A stretch of DNA of 64,000 nt from CAYVUB01 sp964454675 (GCA_964454675.1 CAYVUB010000001.1:1-64000); one strand, 5' to 3'; positions 25,727-33,850 are shown, numbered from the stretch's first letter. The notes: a model not told the origin generated them from the letters alone. Translations and numbers: made by a program.

Positions 25727-26434
25727 TTATTTTAAAGCACTTAACTCTGTATCAGGACTTACTTCGTAAGGATCTTTATTGTATTCAAAAATACGTGCGT
25801 TGAGAGTTCCTTTTAAAACGATTGAATTTTGACTTACCGCAAGCCAGCTGCCTTCACGTAATCCTATAACAGGCTGGCTGTTAAACGCATGAAACTCTTT
25901 AATACGGGTTTCGCGGGTTTCGCCCATGTGCGTACTGTTAACATCAGGATCCAGATAATGCGGATTGATGTTAAACGGTACCAGTCCGAGAGTTTTAAAA
26001 CCCGGCGGATATACAATAGGCATGTCGTTTGTGGTATTTATTGTCAGGCCGCAAATATTGCTTCCGGCGCTGGTGCCAAGATACGGAATCCCGTTTTGTA
26101 CCGCTTCTTTAAGTGCATCTATAAGATTGTTTTTATAAAGCTGATTGACCAAAACAAAGGTATTGCCGCCGCCAACAAAAATACCTTGTGCATTTTTTAC
26201 GGCTTCGGCAGGATTGTCAAATGTGTGGATGCCTTTGACAGTTTTTCCGATTTTTTTAAATGCGTTGCTTACTTTCAGCGTGTAATCGTCGTGGCTTATA
26301 CCGCCGGGACGAGCATAAGGAATAAACAAAACAGAGGCTGCAGATTTGAAAAATTCTGAAAGTTCACTTGATAAATATTCCAGATAATCGCCACCGTGAA
26401 GCGTTGATGTACTGGCAATAATAATGTTTTTCAT
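25727..26434 (-). CDS. pepE: Dipeptidase E (alpha-aspartyl dipeptidase)
   Basis: A serine peptidase of family S51 that cleaves Asp-X dipeptides. The 235-residue protein has GIFVGGGNTFVLVNQL, the nucleophile in LGTSAGSNICG and later FNINPHYLDPD, matching the Ser/His pattern of Salmonella PepE. It is cytoplasmic and upstream of a GNAT gene. Confidence 0.9.
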   Translation of the reverse strand: MKNIIIASTSTLHGGDYLEYLSSELSEFFKSAASVLFIPYARPGGISHDDYTLKVSNAFKKIGKTVKGIHTFDNPAEAVKNAQGIFVGGGNTFVLVNQLYKNNLIDALKEAVQNGIPYLGTSAGSNICGLTINTTNDMPIVYPPGFKTLGLVPFNINPHYLDPDVNSTHMGETRETRIKEFHAFNSQPVIGLREGSWLAVSQNSIVLKGTLNARIFEYNKDPYEVSPDTELSALK

Positions 26435-26547
26435 GGAAAGAGTTTTATCGTAAATTTAAGTAATCTACGGTTTTAACAAAAGTTTAGAAGTATATTGTAT
26501 TAGAATTAAGAAAATAAATATTTCTTTAGCCTATCAACTAAATACTT

Positions 26548-27384
26548 ATGATGTTGCCGCTTCAAAATAAAAAAAAGATTTCATGGCTTCTTTTGATGGC
26601 ATCCGGTATTTTTTTCTTTGGAATTTTAAATGCTCAAACGGTTACGCTTTCGGGAATAGTTGTTGGTAATGATGAAGTTGAAGGTATTCAGGTAATTAAC
26701 GAATCAACAAAAAAAATCGCACTTACTAATAGAAAAGGAGGGTTTAAAATTGATGCAAAACTCAATGATGTTATTATTTTTTTGAGTATTGCCTATCAGC
26801 CAAAAGAGGTTGTTATCACAAAACAACACATGGATTCAAAATACATAATGGTTGAGCTTGAAACTTTTATAAATCGTCTTGATGAAGTGGTTGTAGGCAA
26901 AGCTTTATCGGGAGATTTATCGGCAGATGTCAAAAATTCAAATGTAAAAGCACCTGTAAATTTTTATGATTTAGGTATTCCGGGCTATACGGGCATACCA
27001 AAAACTCAGGTAGAACGCAAACTGCACGAAGCCGATGGTGGTAGCTATGTAACCAGTGTTGGCTCTGCAAATATGGGTGCCGGTGCCGGTTTTAATCTGT
27101 ACAAAATACTGAATGCTATATCGGGAAGAACCAAAATGCTCAAATCGCACGTAAAGTTTGAAAAAGCAAAAACCTGTATGGAAAAAGCGATTATAGATTA
27201 TTCTGAAATACTTTTTGAAAAAGAAACACTTGAAGAGCATCAAAAAGCAGAATTTTTCTATTTTGTATCAGAAGATGATAAATTCTCACAGCTTTGTAAA
27301 GCCGATCAGGAATTACTGATACTACAGTTTTTAAAAGATAAGCTTGTTGTTTATAAATCCAATCTTCAGTCCCGTAATGATTAA
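26548..27384 (+). CDS. Exported protein with carboxypeptidase-like regulatory domain
   Basis: The 278-residue protein has a hydrophobic signal segment (WLLLMASGIFFFGILNAQ) and then a CarboxypepD_reg-like beta-sandwich of about 80 residues (VTLSGIVVGNDEVEGIQVINE, GGFKIDAKLNDVIIFLSIAYQPKEV). In TonB-linked receptors this domain precedes a plug and barrel; here only a short alpha-rich region of about 170 residues follows, with no barrel. The role is unknown, probably in the periplasm. It is followed by tatA after 63 bases. Confidence 0.7.
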   Translation: MMLPLQNKKKISWLLLMASGIFFFGILNAQTVTLSGIVVGNDEVEGIQVINESTKKIALTNRKGGFKIDAKLNDVIIFLSIAYQPKEVVITKQHMDSKYIMVELETFINRLDEVVVGKALSGDLSADVKNSNVKAPVNFYDLGIPGYTGIPKTQVERKLHEADGGSYVTSVGSANMGAGAGFNLYKILNAISGRTKMLKSHVKFEKAKTCMEKAIIDYSEILFEKETLEEHQKAEFFYFVSEDDKFSQLCKADQELLILQFLKDKLVVYKSNLQSRND

Positions 27385-27435
27385 TTTGTGCCACAAAAAA
27401 CAACCTCAATTTTAAACAGTTTCTAAACATCTCAC

Positions 27436-27443
27436 TATATTTG
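27436..27443 (+). promoter_or_regulatory. -7 promoter-like element immediately before tatA (TATATTTG)
   Basis: TATATTTG ends only four bases before the tatA ATG. If used, the mRNA would be leaderless or nearly so. Confidence 0.3.
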
Positions 27444-27447
27444 TACC

Positions 27448-27732
27448 ATGATACAGCAAGCGATATTTTTATCTGTCGGGACTACAGAAATTATGTTCAT
27501 ACTTTTTGTGGCGATTATGCTTTTTGGTGCCGAAAAAATCCCTGAAATCGCCAGAGGTTTAGGAAAAGGTATGCGTATGTTAAGAGATGCTACCAATGAC
27601 ATCAAAACCGAAATCACAAAAAGTGCCGAAAATAATGGTCTTAACGATGGTGTTGTAAAAGATATTCAGGACGAAATAACTAAAGTAAAAGACGAGCTTG
27701 AAGATTTTACAGGTTCGGTAAGAAGGAAGTAA
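27448..27732 (+). CDS. tatA: Sec-independent translocase subunit TatA
   Basis: TatA forms the variable pore of the twin-arginine pathway with TatC. The 94-residue protein has one N-terminal membrane helix (TEIMFILFVAIMLFGAEKIPEIARGLGKG), including the conserved FG hinge and the amphipathic helix after it, and a charged C-terminal tail. The tatC gene is not adjacent. The stop codon is followed directly by a REP-like palindrome. Confidence 0.9.
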   Translation: MIQQAIFLSVGTTEIMFILFVAIMLFGAEKIPEIARGLGKGMRMLRDATNDIKTEITKSAENNGLNDGVVKDIQDEITKVKDELEDFTGSVRRK

Positions 27733-27752
27733 ATTCCTGCGAAAGCAGGAAT
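27733..27752 (+). repeat. REP-like palindrome directly after the tatA stop
   Basis: ATTCCTGCGAAAGCAGGAAT, identical to the copy after apbE and placed at the same distance (zero) from the stop codon. Confidence 0.8.
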
Positions 27753-27840
27753 CTCGTATTTAAATGAATTATAAACCAATGGTTTATTAAGGCTTTTAAA
27801 ACAAAATTTAAACGGATTAAATTTTATGAGATTTTTTCCT

Positions 27841-27872
27841 ATTCTGAAACCTCGAATCGGGATTTTCAGAAT
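27841..27872. terminator. Hairpin between convergent tatA and O-methyltransferase genes
   Basis: ATTCTGAAA and TTTTCAGAAT form an outer stem around CCTCGAATCGGG. It ends two bases before the O-methyltransferase stop and may end the kynurenine operon. Confidence 0.5.
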
Positions 27873-27873
27873 T

Positions 27874-28515
27874 TTATTTCTTCCTACTGATAGTCAACCC
27901 GTCACGTATAGGTAAAATAACCGTTTCTACTCTCGGGTCATCTTTAAGCAACGTATTATATTCCAGTAAAATTTTTGTCGATTTGTCATTGTCTTTTACC
28001 GGTTCGATAATCTTGCCGCTCCACAGTACATTATCAGAAAGTATGATGCCGCCTTTGTTGAGCTTATCAATCACGCAATTAAAATAATTGGGATAATTTT
28101 CTTTATCGGCATCAATAAAAATCAAATCAAATGATGTGTCTAATGTGGGTATAATATCCAAAGCATTACCCAAATGTTGTTGTATTTGCTTGCCGTAAGC
28201 AGATTTATCAAAATATTTACGTTGAAAATCTACAAGTTCTTCGTTATTATCAATAGTATGCAACTCACCGTCAGCCTGCAAACCTTCGGCAAGACACAAT
28301 GCCGAGTAGCCTGTGTAAGTCCCAATTTCCAGAATATTTTTCGGGTTTACCAGTTTTGAAATCACACTTAGCACTCTGCCTTGATAATGCCCGCTTAGCA
28401 TACGGGGCTGCAACACTTTTTGATGTGTTTCTTTTGAAAGTTGCTGTAATAATTTGGGTTCGTTTTCGGAATGATTTACGATGTAGGCATCCAAAGATTC
28501 GGGTAAAAAAATCAT
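27874..28515 (-). CDS. Class I SAM O-methyltransferase (COMT/CCoAOMT family) in the kynurenine operon
   Basis: The 213-residue protein has the family motifs ILEIGTYTGYSALCLAEGL (motif I), HTIDNNEELVDFQRKYF, LIFIDADKENYPNYF (metal-binding Asp plus Lys) and GGIILSDNVLW. These enzymes methylate a hydroxyl next to another metal-binding group on an aromatic ring. Its start overlaps the ACMSD stop by four bases, so translation is coupled. 3-Hydroxykynurenine, 3-hydroxyanthranilate or xanthurenate are plausible substrates by context only. Confidence 0.85.
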   Translation of the reverse strand: MIFLPESLDAYIVNHSENEPKLLQQLSKETHQKVLQPRMLSGHYQGRVLSVISKLVNPKNILEIGTYTGYSALCLAEGLQADGELHTIDNNEELVDFQRKYFDKSAYGKQIQQHLGNALDIIPTLDTSFDLIFIDADKENYPNYFNCVIDKLNKGGIILSDNVLWSGKIIEPVKDNDKSTKILLEYNTLLKDDPRVETVILPIRDGLTISRKK

Positions 28516-29600
28516 AAGCCTTTTAAAATTTTGGATGTTAGTTGTTGTTTTTTAACGTTGTCATCGCCATACAGCCATTGTAATACGTTGTGTTCCCACA
28601 TGGCATTTTTTTCATCTTCGGTAATGATATTGCGTTCTATTGCCAGATCCAAAATTTTCCCCGGATAAGACGACTGTTTTTCACTTTCCATTTCTCCTAA
28701 CGGATATGGGTCGTCCAAGCCCATAATTACTTGTGTTGCTGTTTGGTTTTTTATCAGTAATGACAGCGAATTTGTGTCGTGAACCAAAGTGTCAAAGAAA
28801 ATATTTTTGTGGCCTACTGCTTTTCTTGGGTGTACTTTACCTTCAAACAAATCTGGCCGGCCGTCAAATCCTTGAATTCTTCGTCCTAAGTTTATCTGTG
28901 CCAACTGCCCGCCGTGAGCAAAGCAAACACGCATGTTCGGGTATTTTTCATAGTAGCCGTTAAGAGTCAGAAAGTGATAGGCATCTGCACATTGTGCCAG
29001 CATCCATATCAAATGGAAACGCCATGATGTATTTTGAAGTTTTATAAACTTTTCACCGTCATACGGATGTATCTCGATGGCAAGATTGTACTTGTTGGCA
29101 AGCTCAAAAACAGGTTCGTTTTCTTCATCAAAAATACAACGCCAGGTTCCTATGGTATCCATATAATGCGTAGGAAGACATAACAAATTCATGCCCAACT
29201 CTTCTACACAGCGTTCTATTTCCCAGCAGGCACCGCGTACATAACCGGGATGCACTACAAATCCGCAGGTAAATTTACTTGGGTAATTACTCTGTATGCG
29301 TGCGTTAAAATCGTTTTGAAACCTGAGTGCCTGTTTCATTTCTTCCAGACGCAAACCGTTTCCGTAAAGTTGTGAAAGGTTAAGGACTACCGCGTGGTCA
29401 ATTTTAAAACGATCCATCCATTCCAGTTTTTCGTTTAAAAAGAAACTTGAGTCGGTTACAGGCCGGCTCCAGTCTTTTTGCAGCATGTACTTCCGGTCTT
29501 TATCAACCCAAAAAATACCTTTGTCTTTCATAAACTTAGGGATTTCTTCAGGATATGGCAATAGGTGAGAGTGGCCGTTTATTCTTAGTTTGCGTGTCAT
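28512..29600 (-). CDS. 2-amino-3-carboxymuconate-6-semialdehyde decarboxylase (ACMSD)
   Basis: This amidohydrolase-superfamily decarboxylase converts the unstable ring-cleavage product ACMS to 2-aminomuconate semialdehyde, diverting it from quinolinate. The 362 residues show the complete zinc site: His10 and His12 (INGHSHLLPYP), His178 (AIEIHPYDG), His229 (CFAHGGQLAQ) and Asp296 (MGLDDPYPLGEME). The spacing agrees with the Pseudomonas enzyme (9, 11, 177, 228, 294). The preceding gene in the operon is the dioxygenase that makes its substrate. Confidence 0.93.
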   Translation of the reverse strand: MTRKLRINGHSHLLPYPEEIPKFMKDKGIFWVDKDRKYMLQKDWSRPVTDSSFFLNEKLEWMDRFKIDHAVVLNLSQLYGNGLRLEEMKQALRFQNDFNARIQSNYPSKFTCGFVVHPGYVRGACWEIERCVEELGMNLLCLPTHYMDTIGTWRCIFDEENEPVFELANKYNLAIEIHPYDGEKFIKLQNTSWRFHLIWMLAQCADAYHFLTLNGYYEKYPNMRVCFAHGGQLAQINLGRRIQGFDGRPDLFEGKVHPRKAVGHKNIFFDTLVHDTNSLSLLIKNQTATQVIMGLDDPYPLGEMESEKQSSYPGKILDLAIERNIITEDEKNAMWEHNVLQWLYGDDNVKKQQLTSKILKGL

Positions 29601-29614
29601 ATATTCTTTTTGTC

Positions 29615-29634
29615 ATTCCCACGAAAGCGGGAAT
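29615..29634 (+). repeat. REP-like palindrome between HAO and ACMSD genes
   Basis: ATTCCCACGAAAGCGGGAAT, GAAA loop, a CCC/GGG variant of the family. Confidence 0.75.
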
Positions 29635-29654
29635 CTTTTATTTTATAACTTTCA

Positions 29655-30191
29655 TCAATCCTCAATCTGTACTTTTTTTGGCGGCTGCATGATTTCGCCG
29701 CAGTTAGGACAAGTACGTTTATCTTTATTTCCATAAAACCTGTCAAAAATTACAGGCATATCTGTTTCTATATTTTTAACAGAAAAATCTTCTTCATACA
29801 GTTTGGTTGTGCAATGTTCACAAAACCAAAGCAGCGCATCCATCATGCCTTTAGGGCGTTTGTATTCAATTACCAGACCAACGGTATTGGCTTTGCGCTG
29901 TGGCGAATGCGGTACTTTTGGCGGCAATAAATAAATGTCGCCTTCCTTGATATGAACGTCTTTTGGTGTGCCTTTATCAATGATTTTCAATACCATATCG
30001 CCTTCAACCTGATAGAAAAATTCAGGCGTTTCATTGTAATGATAATCTTTACGGCTGTTGGGACCGCCTACAACCATGACTATAAAATCGCCGTCTTTCC
30101 AAACCACTTTATTGCCTACGGGCGGTTTTAATAAATGTCTGTTTTCATCAATCCAGGCCTTAAAATTTAAAGGAGAAACTAAATTGCTCAT
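29655..30191 (-). CDS. 3-hydroxyanthranilate 3,4-dioxygenase
   Basis: This non-haem iron cupin opens the ring of 3-hydroxyanthranilate to give ACMS. The 178-residue protein keeps the iron ligands His51, Glu57 and His95 and the substrate-contacting Arg47 and Arg99, at the same numbers as in the Cupriavidus enzyme. The C-terminal rubredoxin-like iron site is also present as two CxxC pairs, Cys124/Cys127 (CEHC) and Cys161/Cys164 (CPNC). Mammalian enzymes lack that site. It lies in the operon between an SDR gene and ACMSD. Confidence 0.95.
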   Translation of the reverse strand: MSNLVSPLNFKAWIDENRHLLKPPVGNKVVWKDGDFIVMVVGGPNSRKDYHYNETPEFFYQVEGDMVLKIIDKGTPKDVHIKEGDIYLLPPKVPHSPQRKANTVGLVIEYKRPKGMMDALLWFCEHCTTKLYEEDFSVKNIETDMPVIFDRFYGNKDKRTCPNCGEIMQPPKKVQIED

Positions 30192-30214
30192 TGTATGTTG
30201 TTTTTTGGGCGTGC

Positions 30215-30314
30215 CTCACTGTAGTCCTGAATGGTTGGGACTACAGTGAGTCGGGCTTTCCGTTTCAATCTTTTTTGTCTAAAGGTCTCGACTGCGCTCG
30301 ACCTGACAAAAAAG
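30215..30314. repeat. Composite palindromes between the SDR and HAO genes
   Basis: CTCACTGTAGTCC (30215-30227) and its exact inverse GGACTACAGTGAG (30238-30250) form a 13-bp stem. Next to it, CTTTTTTGTC (30270-30279) pairs with GACAAAAAAG (30305-30314) around a GGTCTCGACTGCGCTCGACC core. The second hairpin has T-runs on both strands and could be a terminator or attenuator inside the operon. The remaining bases to 30419 show no feature. Confidence 0.65.
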
Positions 30315-30419
30315 GATTTTCACTTTAATCCCTCACGCGAGATTTCGTTCTTAAAATTAAGTATAAAACTTCAGAACAAAAAGTCTTTGCTCTTGGTTCT
30401 TTTTTCTTTGGTCTTTCTT

Positions 30420-31202
30420 TTACAAAGATTTTGTCCGTCCGCCATCCACCGGAAGGTTAATTCCGTTGATGTAACCGGCGCGTTCACTCGCCAGAAATGT
30501 AATAGCATCGGCAGTTTCTTCGGGTTTTGCAAACCGTTTGGCAGGAACATAGTTTTTCATGATTTCTGCCATTTTTGCTTCGGTTGTGCCTTCTTTACCG
30601 GCTTTTACTTTAATTATTTGCTCTAAACGTTCGGTTTCTGTAAAACCCGGCAATACGTTGTTTACTGTAATGCCAAATTGCGCCAGCTCGCCTGCCAGAG
30701 TTTTACTCCAGTTGGCAACGGCATTGCGTATGGTATTACTCACACCTAAACCTTCAATAGGTTCCTTTACCGATGTTGAAATCACGTTGATAATTCTGCC
30801 ATACTGTTCATCTTTCATAAACGGAAGCGTGGCTTGCAATAGTATCTGGTTGCATACAATGTGCATGTTAAAAGCATTCGTAAATTCATTCAAACCGGCT
30901 GTATATAGATTGCCGCTTTTTGGACCGCCGGTATTGTTGACGACTATGTGAAAACCGTGATGTTTTGTGATGTATTCGTCTATTTTAGCTTTCAAATCTT
31001 CGGGATTTGAAAAATCGGCAATAATGTAATCGTGGTTTTTGTGGCTTGGCAATTGTGATAAAACGTCTTTAAGTTTATCTTCATTGCGAGCCATAAGCGT
31101 AACATTCACTCCTTCGGTAGCCAATGCCAGTGCAGTTGCCTTACCTATGCCTGCGGTACTGCCGCAAACCAATGCGTATTTGTTGTTTAAGTTTAAATTC
31201 AT
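30420..31202 (-). CDS. Short-chain dehydrogenase/reductase (SDR) in the kynurenine operon
   Basis: A Rossmann-fold oxidoreductase with CGSTAGIGKATALALA (TGxxxGIG-type cofactor motif), an Arg after the second strand (LMARNEDKL) suggesting NADP(H), NNTGGP for the NNAG motif, a Ser in VISTSVKEPIEGLGVSN and ETADAITFLASERAGYINGINLPVDGG at the C-terminus. The catalytic YxxxK is not obvious: the expected Tyr position reads VSNTIRNAVANW, so it belongs to an atypical SDR group. I start at 31202 (MNLNLNNKYAL), because the upstream in-frame ATG lies inside a REP element. No step of the standard pathway needs it. Confidence 0.8.
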   Translation of the reverse strand: MNLNLNNKYALVCGSTAGIGKATALALATEGVNVTLMARNEDKLKDVLSQLPSHKNHDYIIADFSNPEDLKAKIDEYITKHHGFHIVVNNTGGPKSGNLYTAGLNEFTNAFNMHIVCNQILLQATLPFMKDEQYGRIINVISTSVKEPIEGLGVSNTIRNAVANWSKTLAGELAQFGITVNNVLPGFTETERLEQIIKVKAGKEGTTEAKMAEIMKNYVPAKRFAKPEETADAITFLASERAGYINGINLPVDGGRTKSL

Positions 31203-31209
31203 AATTGTC

Positions 31210-31229
31210 ATTCCCGCAAAAGTGGGAAT
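31210..31229 (+). repeat. REP-like palindrome, first of a facing pair upstream of the SDR gene
   Basis: ATTCCCGCAAAAGTGGGAAT. Paired with the copy at 31264-31283 in opposite orientation, 34 bases apart. Confidence 0.75.
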
Positions 31230-31263
31230 CTTTTTAAGGTTAATTCCTGATTTATTTTATGAG

Positions 31264-31283
31264 ATTCCCGCTTTTGCGGGAAT
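31264..31283 (-). repeat. REP-like palindrome, second of the pair, after the ALDH gene
   Basis: ATTCCCGCTTTTGCGGGAAT on the plus strand; a perfect 8-bp stem, four bases after the aldehyde dehydrogenase stop. Confidence 0.75.
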
Positions 31284-31287
31284 GACA

Positions 31288-32727
31288 TTAATACTTTATA
31301 CATACATTTTTTGCTTCGGTAAAAAACCGCAAGGCTTCAAAACCTCCCTCACGACCTACACCGCTTGCTTTGATGCCTCCAAAAGGTGTGCGCAAATCAC
31401 GTAGCATCCAGGTATTGACCCATACAATCCCTGATTGCAGCGAGTTACTCATACGCATGGTGCGTTTTAAATCACTTGTCCATAGTGTTGCGGACAATCC
31501 GTATTTAACGCTGTTTGCCATTTGCAGCACCTCATCTTCTGTGTCAAAAGGCATAATGGTTACCACAGGCCCAAAAATTTCTTCCTGATTTACCCTGCAT
31601 TGGTCATTATCAACTTCAATAACGGTTGGTTCAAGATAATAGCCGTTTTCATAATCTTTTACGGTTACTTTGTTTCCGCCGCATAATACCTTGCCGCCTT
31701 CTTCTTTGGCAATAGCAATATAGCCCAGCACTTTTTCCAGATGCGGTTTTGATACCAATGCACCAATATTGGTATCTGTATTTGAAGGATGCCCGACTTT
31801 GAGTGCTTTTACTTTTGCCACAAAATCGATTTTGAACTTCTCATAAAGCGGTTTTTCTATAAAAATACGGCTTCCACACAGGCAAATCTGCCCTTGATTG
31901 GAAAATGAAGATTTTACGGTTGTTGCGAGCATATCGTCATAATCGCAATCGGCAAAGATGATATTCGGGTTTTTTCCACCGAGTTCCAATGACAATTTTT
32001 TAAACATCGGTGCGGCAGTTTTTGCAATATGTGCTCCCGTTGCCGTTCCGCCGGTAAATGAAATGGCCTTAATGTCCGGATGTTCAATAATGGCTTGTCC
32101 TGTTGTGGTGCCAAGTCCGTGAACAATATTCAGAACGCCGTTTGGCAATCCTGCTTGGGTGCATATTTCACCTAATAAATAGGTAGTCATTGGTGTTACT
32201 TCGCTTGGTTTTGCCACCACACAATTTCCTGCGGCTATCGCCGGTGCAATTTTCCAACTGAAAAGATACAAGGGTAAATTCCATGGTGAAATACAACCAA
32301 CCACACCAATAGGTTGGCGCAGTGTATAATTGATAGCGTTTTGTCCAATACTTTCGTGACTTTCACTGGCAAATTGTGTAATGGCATTACCAAAAAACCT
32401 GAAATTGCTCGCCGCTCTGGGAATATCGACAACTTTTGCCAGTCTTAAAGGTTTGCCGTTATCGATGCTTTCGGCTTGGGCAAAACGGTCAAGATTGGTT
32501 TCGAGCAAGTCGGCTATTTTTAGAAGGATGCGACTGCGTTCTTCTAAAGTTGTTTGCGACCACTGCTTAAAGGCAGACTTGGCAGCGCGATAGGCGTTTT
32601 CTACATCGTCTTTGGATGAGTTTGGGATTTGTCCATAGACTTCACCATTGGCTGGATTGTAATTATCCAACCAATCATTTGATGTTGGATTTTGGAATGT
32701 TCCGTTTATGTAGTTTTGGATGTTCAT
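31288..32727 (-). CDS. Aldehyde dehydrogenase, probably 2-aminomuconate 6-semialdehyde dehydrogenase
   Basis: An NAD-dependent aldehyde dehydrogenase of 479 residues with CISPWNLPLYLFSWKIAPAIAAGN, SFTGGTATGAHIAK (NAD site), LELGGKNPNIIF (general-base Glu) and NQGQICLCGSRIFIE (catalytic Cys), followed by EEIFGPVVTIMPF. The superfamily position is close to betaine-aldehyde and hydroxymuconic-semialdehyde dehydrogenases. Located downstream of kynU-kmo and upstream of HAO-ACMSD, its likely substrate is 2-aminomuconate semialdehyde, the product of ACMSD. That specificity is inferred from context. Confidence 0.9.
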   Translation of the reverse strand: MNIQNYINGTFQNPTSNDWLDNYNPANGEVYGQIPNSSKDDVENAYRAAKSAFKQWSQTTLEERSRILLKIADLLETNLDRFAQAESIDNGKPLRLAKVVDIPRAASNFRFFGNAITQFASESHESIGQNAINYTLRQPIGVVGCISPWNLPLYLFSWKIAPAIAAGNCVVAKPSEVTPMTTYLLGEICTQAGLPNGVLNIVHGLGTTTGQAIIEHPDIKAISFTGGTATGAHIAKTAAPMFKKLSLELGGKNPNIIFADCDYDDMLATTVKSSFSNQGQICLCGSRIFIEKPLYEKFKIDFVAKVKALKVGHPSNTDTNIGALVSKPHLEKVLGYIAIAKEEGGKVLCGGNKVTVKDYENGYYLEPTVIEVDNDQCRVNQEEIFGPVVTIMPFDTEDEVLQMANSVKYGLSATLWTSDLKRTMRMSNSLQSGIVWVNTWMLRDLRTPFGGIKASGVGREGGFEALRFFTEAKNVCIKY

Positions 32728-32728
32728 T

Positions 32729-33364
32729 TTATAGAGGTACGCAATAATTAATTATTAGAATTTTATTGTCAAGTAGCTCTCCTTTTTTTAAATTCAGATA
32801 TTCATAAAATTCAATTCGGTTTTTTTGAACATCTTCTCCAAATTTTTTCATTTTGCTATTTATTTCAAGAGCATATTTTAAAAAGCCTGAATTTGAATCC
32901 CAAGTCAATAAAATATGTGAACAGTTTTCGTCAACATTTTTATAATTTAACTCCATTGAGGTTGGAGGTTGTGTGTTAATTATGCTAAACTCAGCTTGTG
33001 ATACTATTTTCAATCTATCGCTAGTTCCAAAATTTAAAAATTCACTTATTCGAATACTATCAAAATAATCTAATGAAAGCGTCATTTCGTAATTTGGCGT
33101 GGTAAAATCAATGTTTTTATTCCCTATACTTACTGTGCTTATAAACGAATAGAGATTGATACTATCTTTTTTAATATAACTTTTAAAAGCTTCGTCAAAA
33201 TGTTCAAATTGATTGTAATCTTCATAGGAATAATGATAGAGATAGCCATTAATTGTATCTGAATCTTTTGATATGAGTTGCAAATAAAATCTATAACCAT
33301 TTCCAGCATCAGCAAACGAGCTGACCGACGATATCAATAAAAAGATGATAGTTGAAATTCTCAT
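32729..33364 (-). CDS. Unknown exported protein embedded in the kynurenine operon
   Basis: The 211-residue protein begins with a signal peptide (RISTIIFLLISSVSSFADA) and then a beta-rich body without motifs I recognise. Its gene looks much more AT-rich than its neighbours, yet its ATG overlaps the RidA-like stop (TAATG) and its stop is one base before the aldehyde dehydrogenase ATG, so it is fully built into the operon. Exported proteins are not expected in this cytoplasmic pathway. It may be a late insertion or a lineage-specific addition. I cannot assign a function. Confidence 0.7.
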   Translation of the reverse strand: MRISTIIFLLISSVSSFADAGNGYRFYLQLISKDSDTINGYLYHYSYEDYNQFEHFDEAFKSYIKKDSINLYSFISTVSIGNKNIDFTTPNYEMTLSLDYFDSIRISEFLNFGTSDRLKIVSQAEFSIINTQPPTSMELNYKNVDENCSHILLTWDSNSGFLKYALEINSKMKKFGEDVQKNRIEFYEYLNLKKGELLDNKILIINYCVPL

Positions 33365-33795
33365 TACAATTTTTTATAAGCCATTACTTTAATCTCCACC
33401 ACCAAATCCGGATGTGGTAATTGATGTACAGCCACGGTGGTTCTGGTTGGTCCGGTTTCTTTATCAAAAAACTCCGCATAGGCTTTATTGTAACCTGCGA
33501 AATCGTTCATATTCACTAAAAACGAAGTGACATCTACCACATCTTTCAATGTTGCACCCTCTTTAGCAAGGTTTTTTTCGATGTTCAACAATACTTCCCG
33601 TGTTTGCACTTCAATATTTAAACGTTTGGTGCCCATTTCGTCTATGATGTCAACGCCTGCAATGCTGTTATCGGCACGGCGCGAACTTGTTCCAGACACG
33701 AATATGAAATCGCCCACACGTTTGGTGTGAGGATATGCGCCTCTTGGGGTTACATTAGTTCCTTCGGAGGCAGGAATCTCTTTGCTTTGGTTCAT
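33364..33795 (-). CDS. RidA/YjgF-family protein, probable 2-aminomuconate deaminase
   Basis: The 143-residue protein is a complete RidA domain: GAYPHTKRVGDFIFVSGT at the front, the TREVLLNIEKNLAKEGATLKDVVDVTSFL helix and TGPTRTTVAVHQLPHPDLVVEIKVMAYKK with the substrate-carboxylate Arg. RidA-family deaminases act on 2-aminomuconate in the 2-nitrobenzoate and 2-aminophenol pathways. Its position among kynurenine genes makes that role more likely than general enamine detoxification. It overlaps the next gene by one base. Confidence 0.85.
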   Translation of the reverse strand: MNQSKEIPASEGTNVTPRGAYPHTKRVGDFIFVSGTSSRRADNSIAGVDIIDEMGTKRLNIEVQTREVLLNIEKNLAKEGATLKDVVDVTSFLVNMNDFAGYNKAYAEFFDKETGPTRTTVAVHQLPHPDLVVEIKVMAYKKL

Positions 33796-33811
33796 TTTTT
33801 TTTATTTTTTC

Positions 33812-33844
33812 AGACCTCACAGGTTTCAAAAACCTGTGAGGTCT
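33812..33844. repeat. Perfect 33-base palindrome between kmo and the RidA-like gene
   Basis: AGACCTCACAGGTTT and AAACCTGTGAGGTCT form a perfect 15-bp stem around a CAA loop. It fills most of the gap between the kmo stop (33851) and the RidA-like start (33795). It differs from the REP family and has no T-run of its own, though a T-rich stretch lies beyond it on the plus strand. Confidence 0.75.
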
Positions 33845-33850
33845 AAGTTA

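Noticed and set aside
25889..26359. A 156-codon frame antisense to pepE
   Set aside because: PepE on the other strand has its full catalytic motif and normal length; the antisense frame has no signal of its own.
20223..31283. Repeated 20-bp palindromes as a CRISPR array
   Set aside because: The copies are kilobases apart, vary in sequence and orientation, have no regular spacers, and no cas gene is present.
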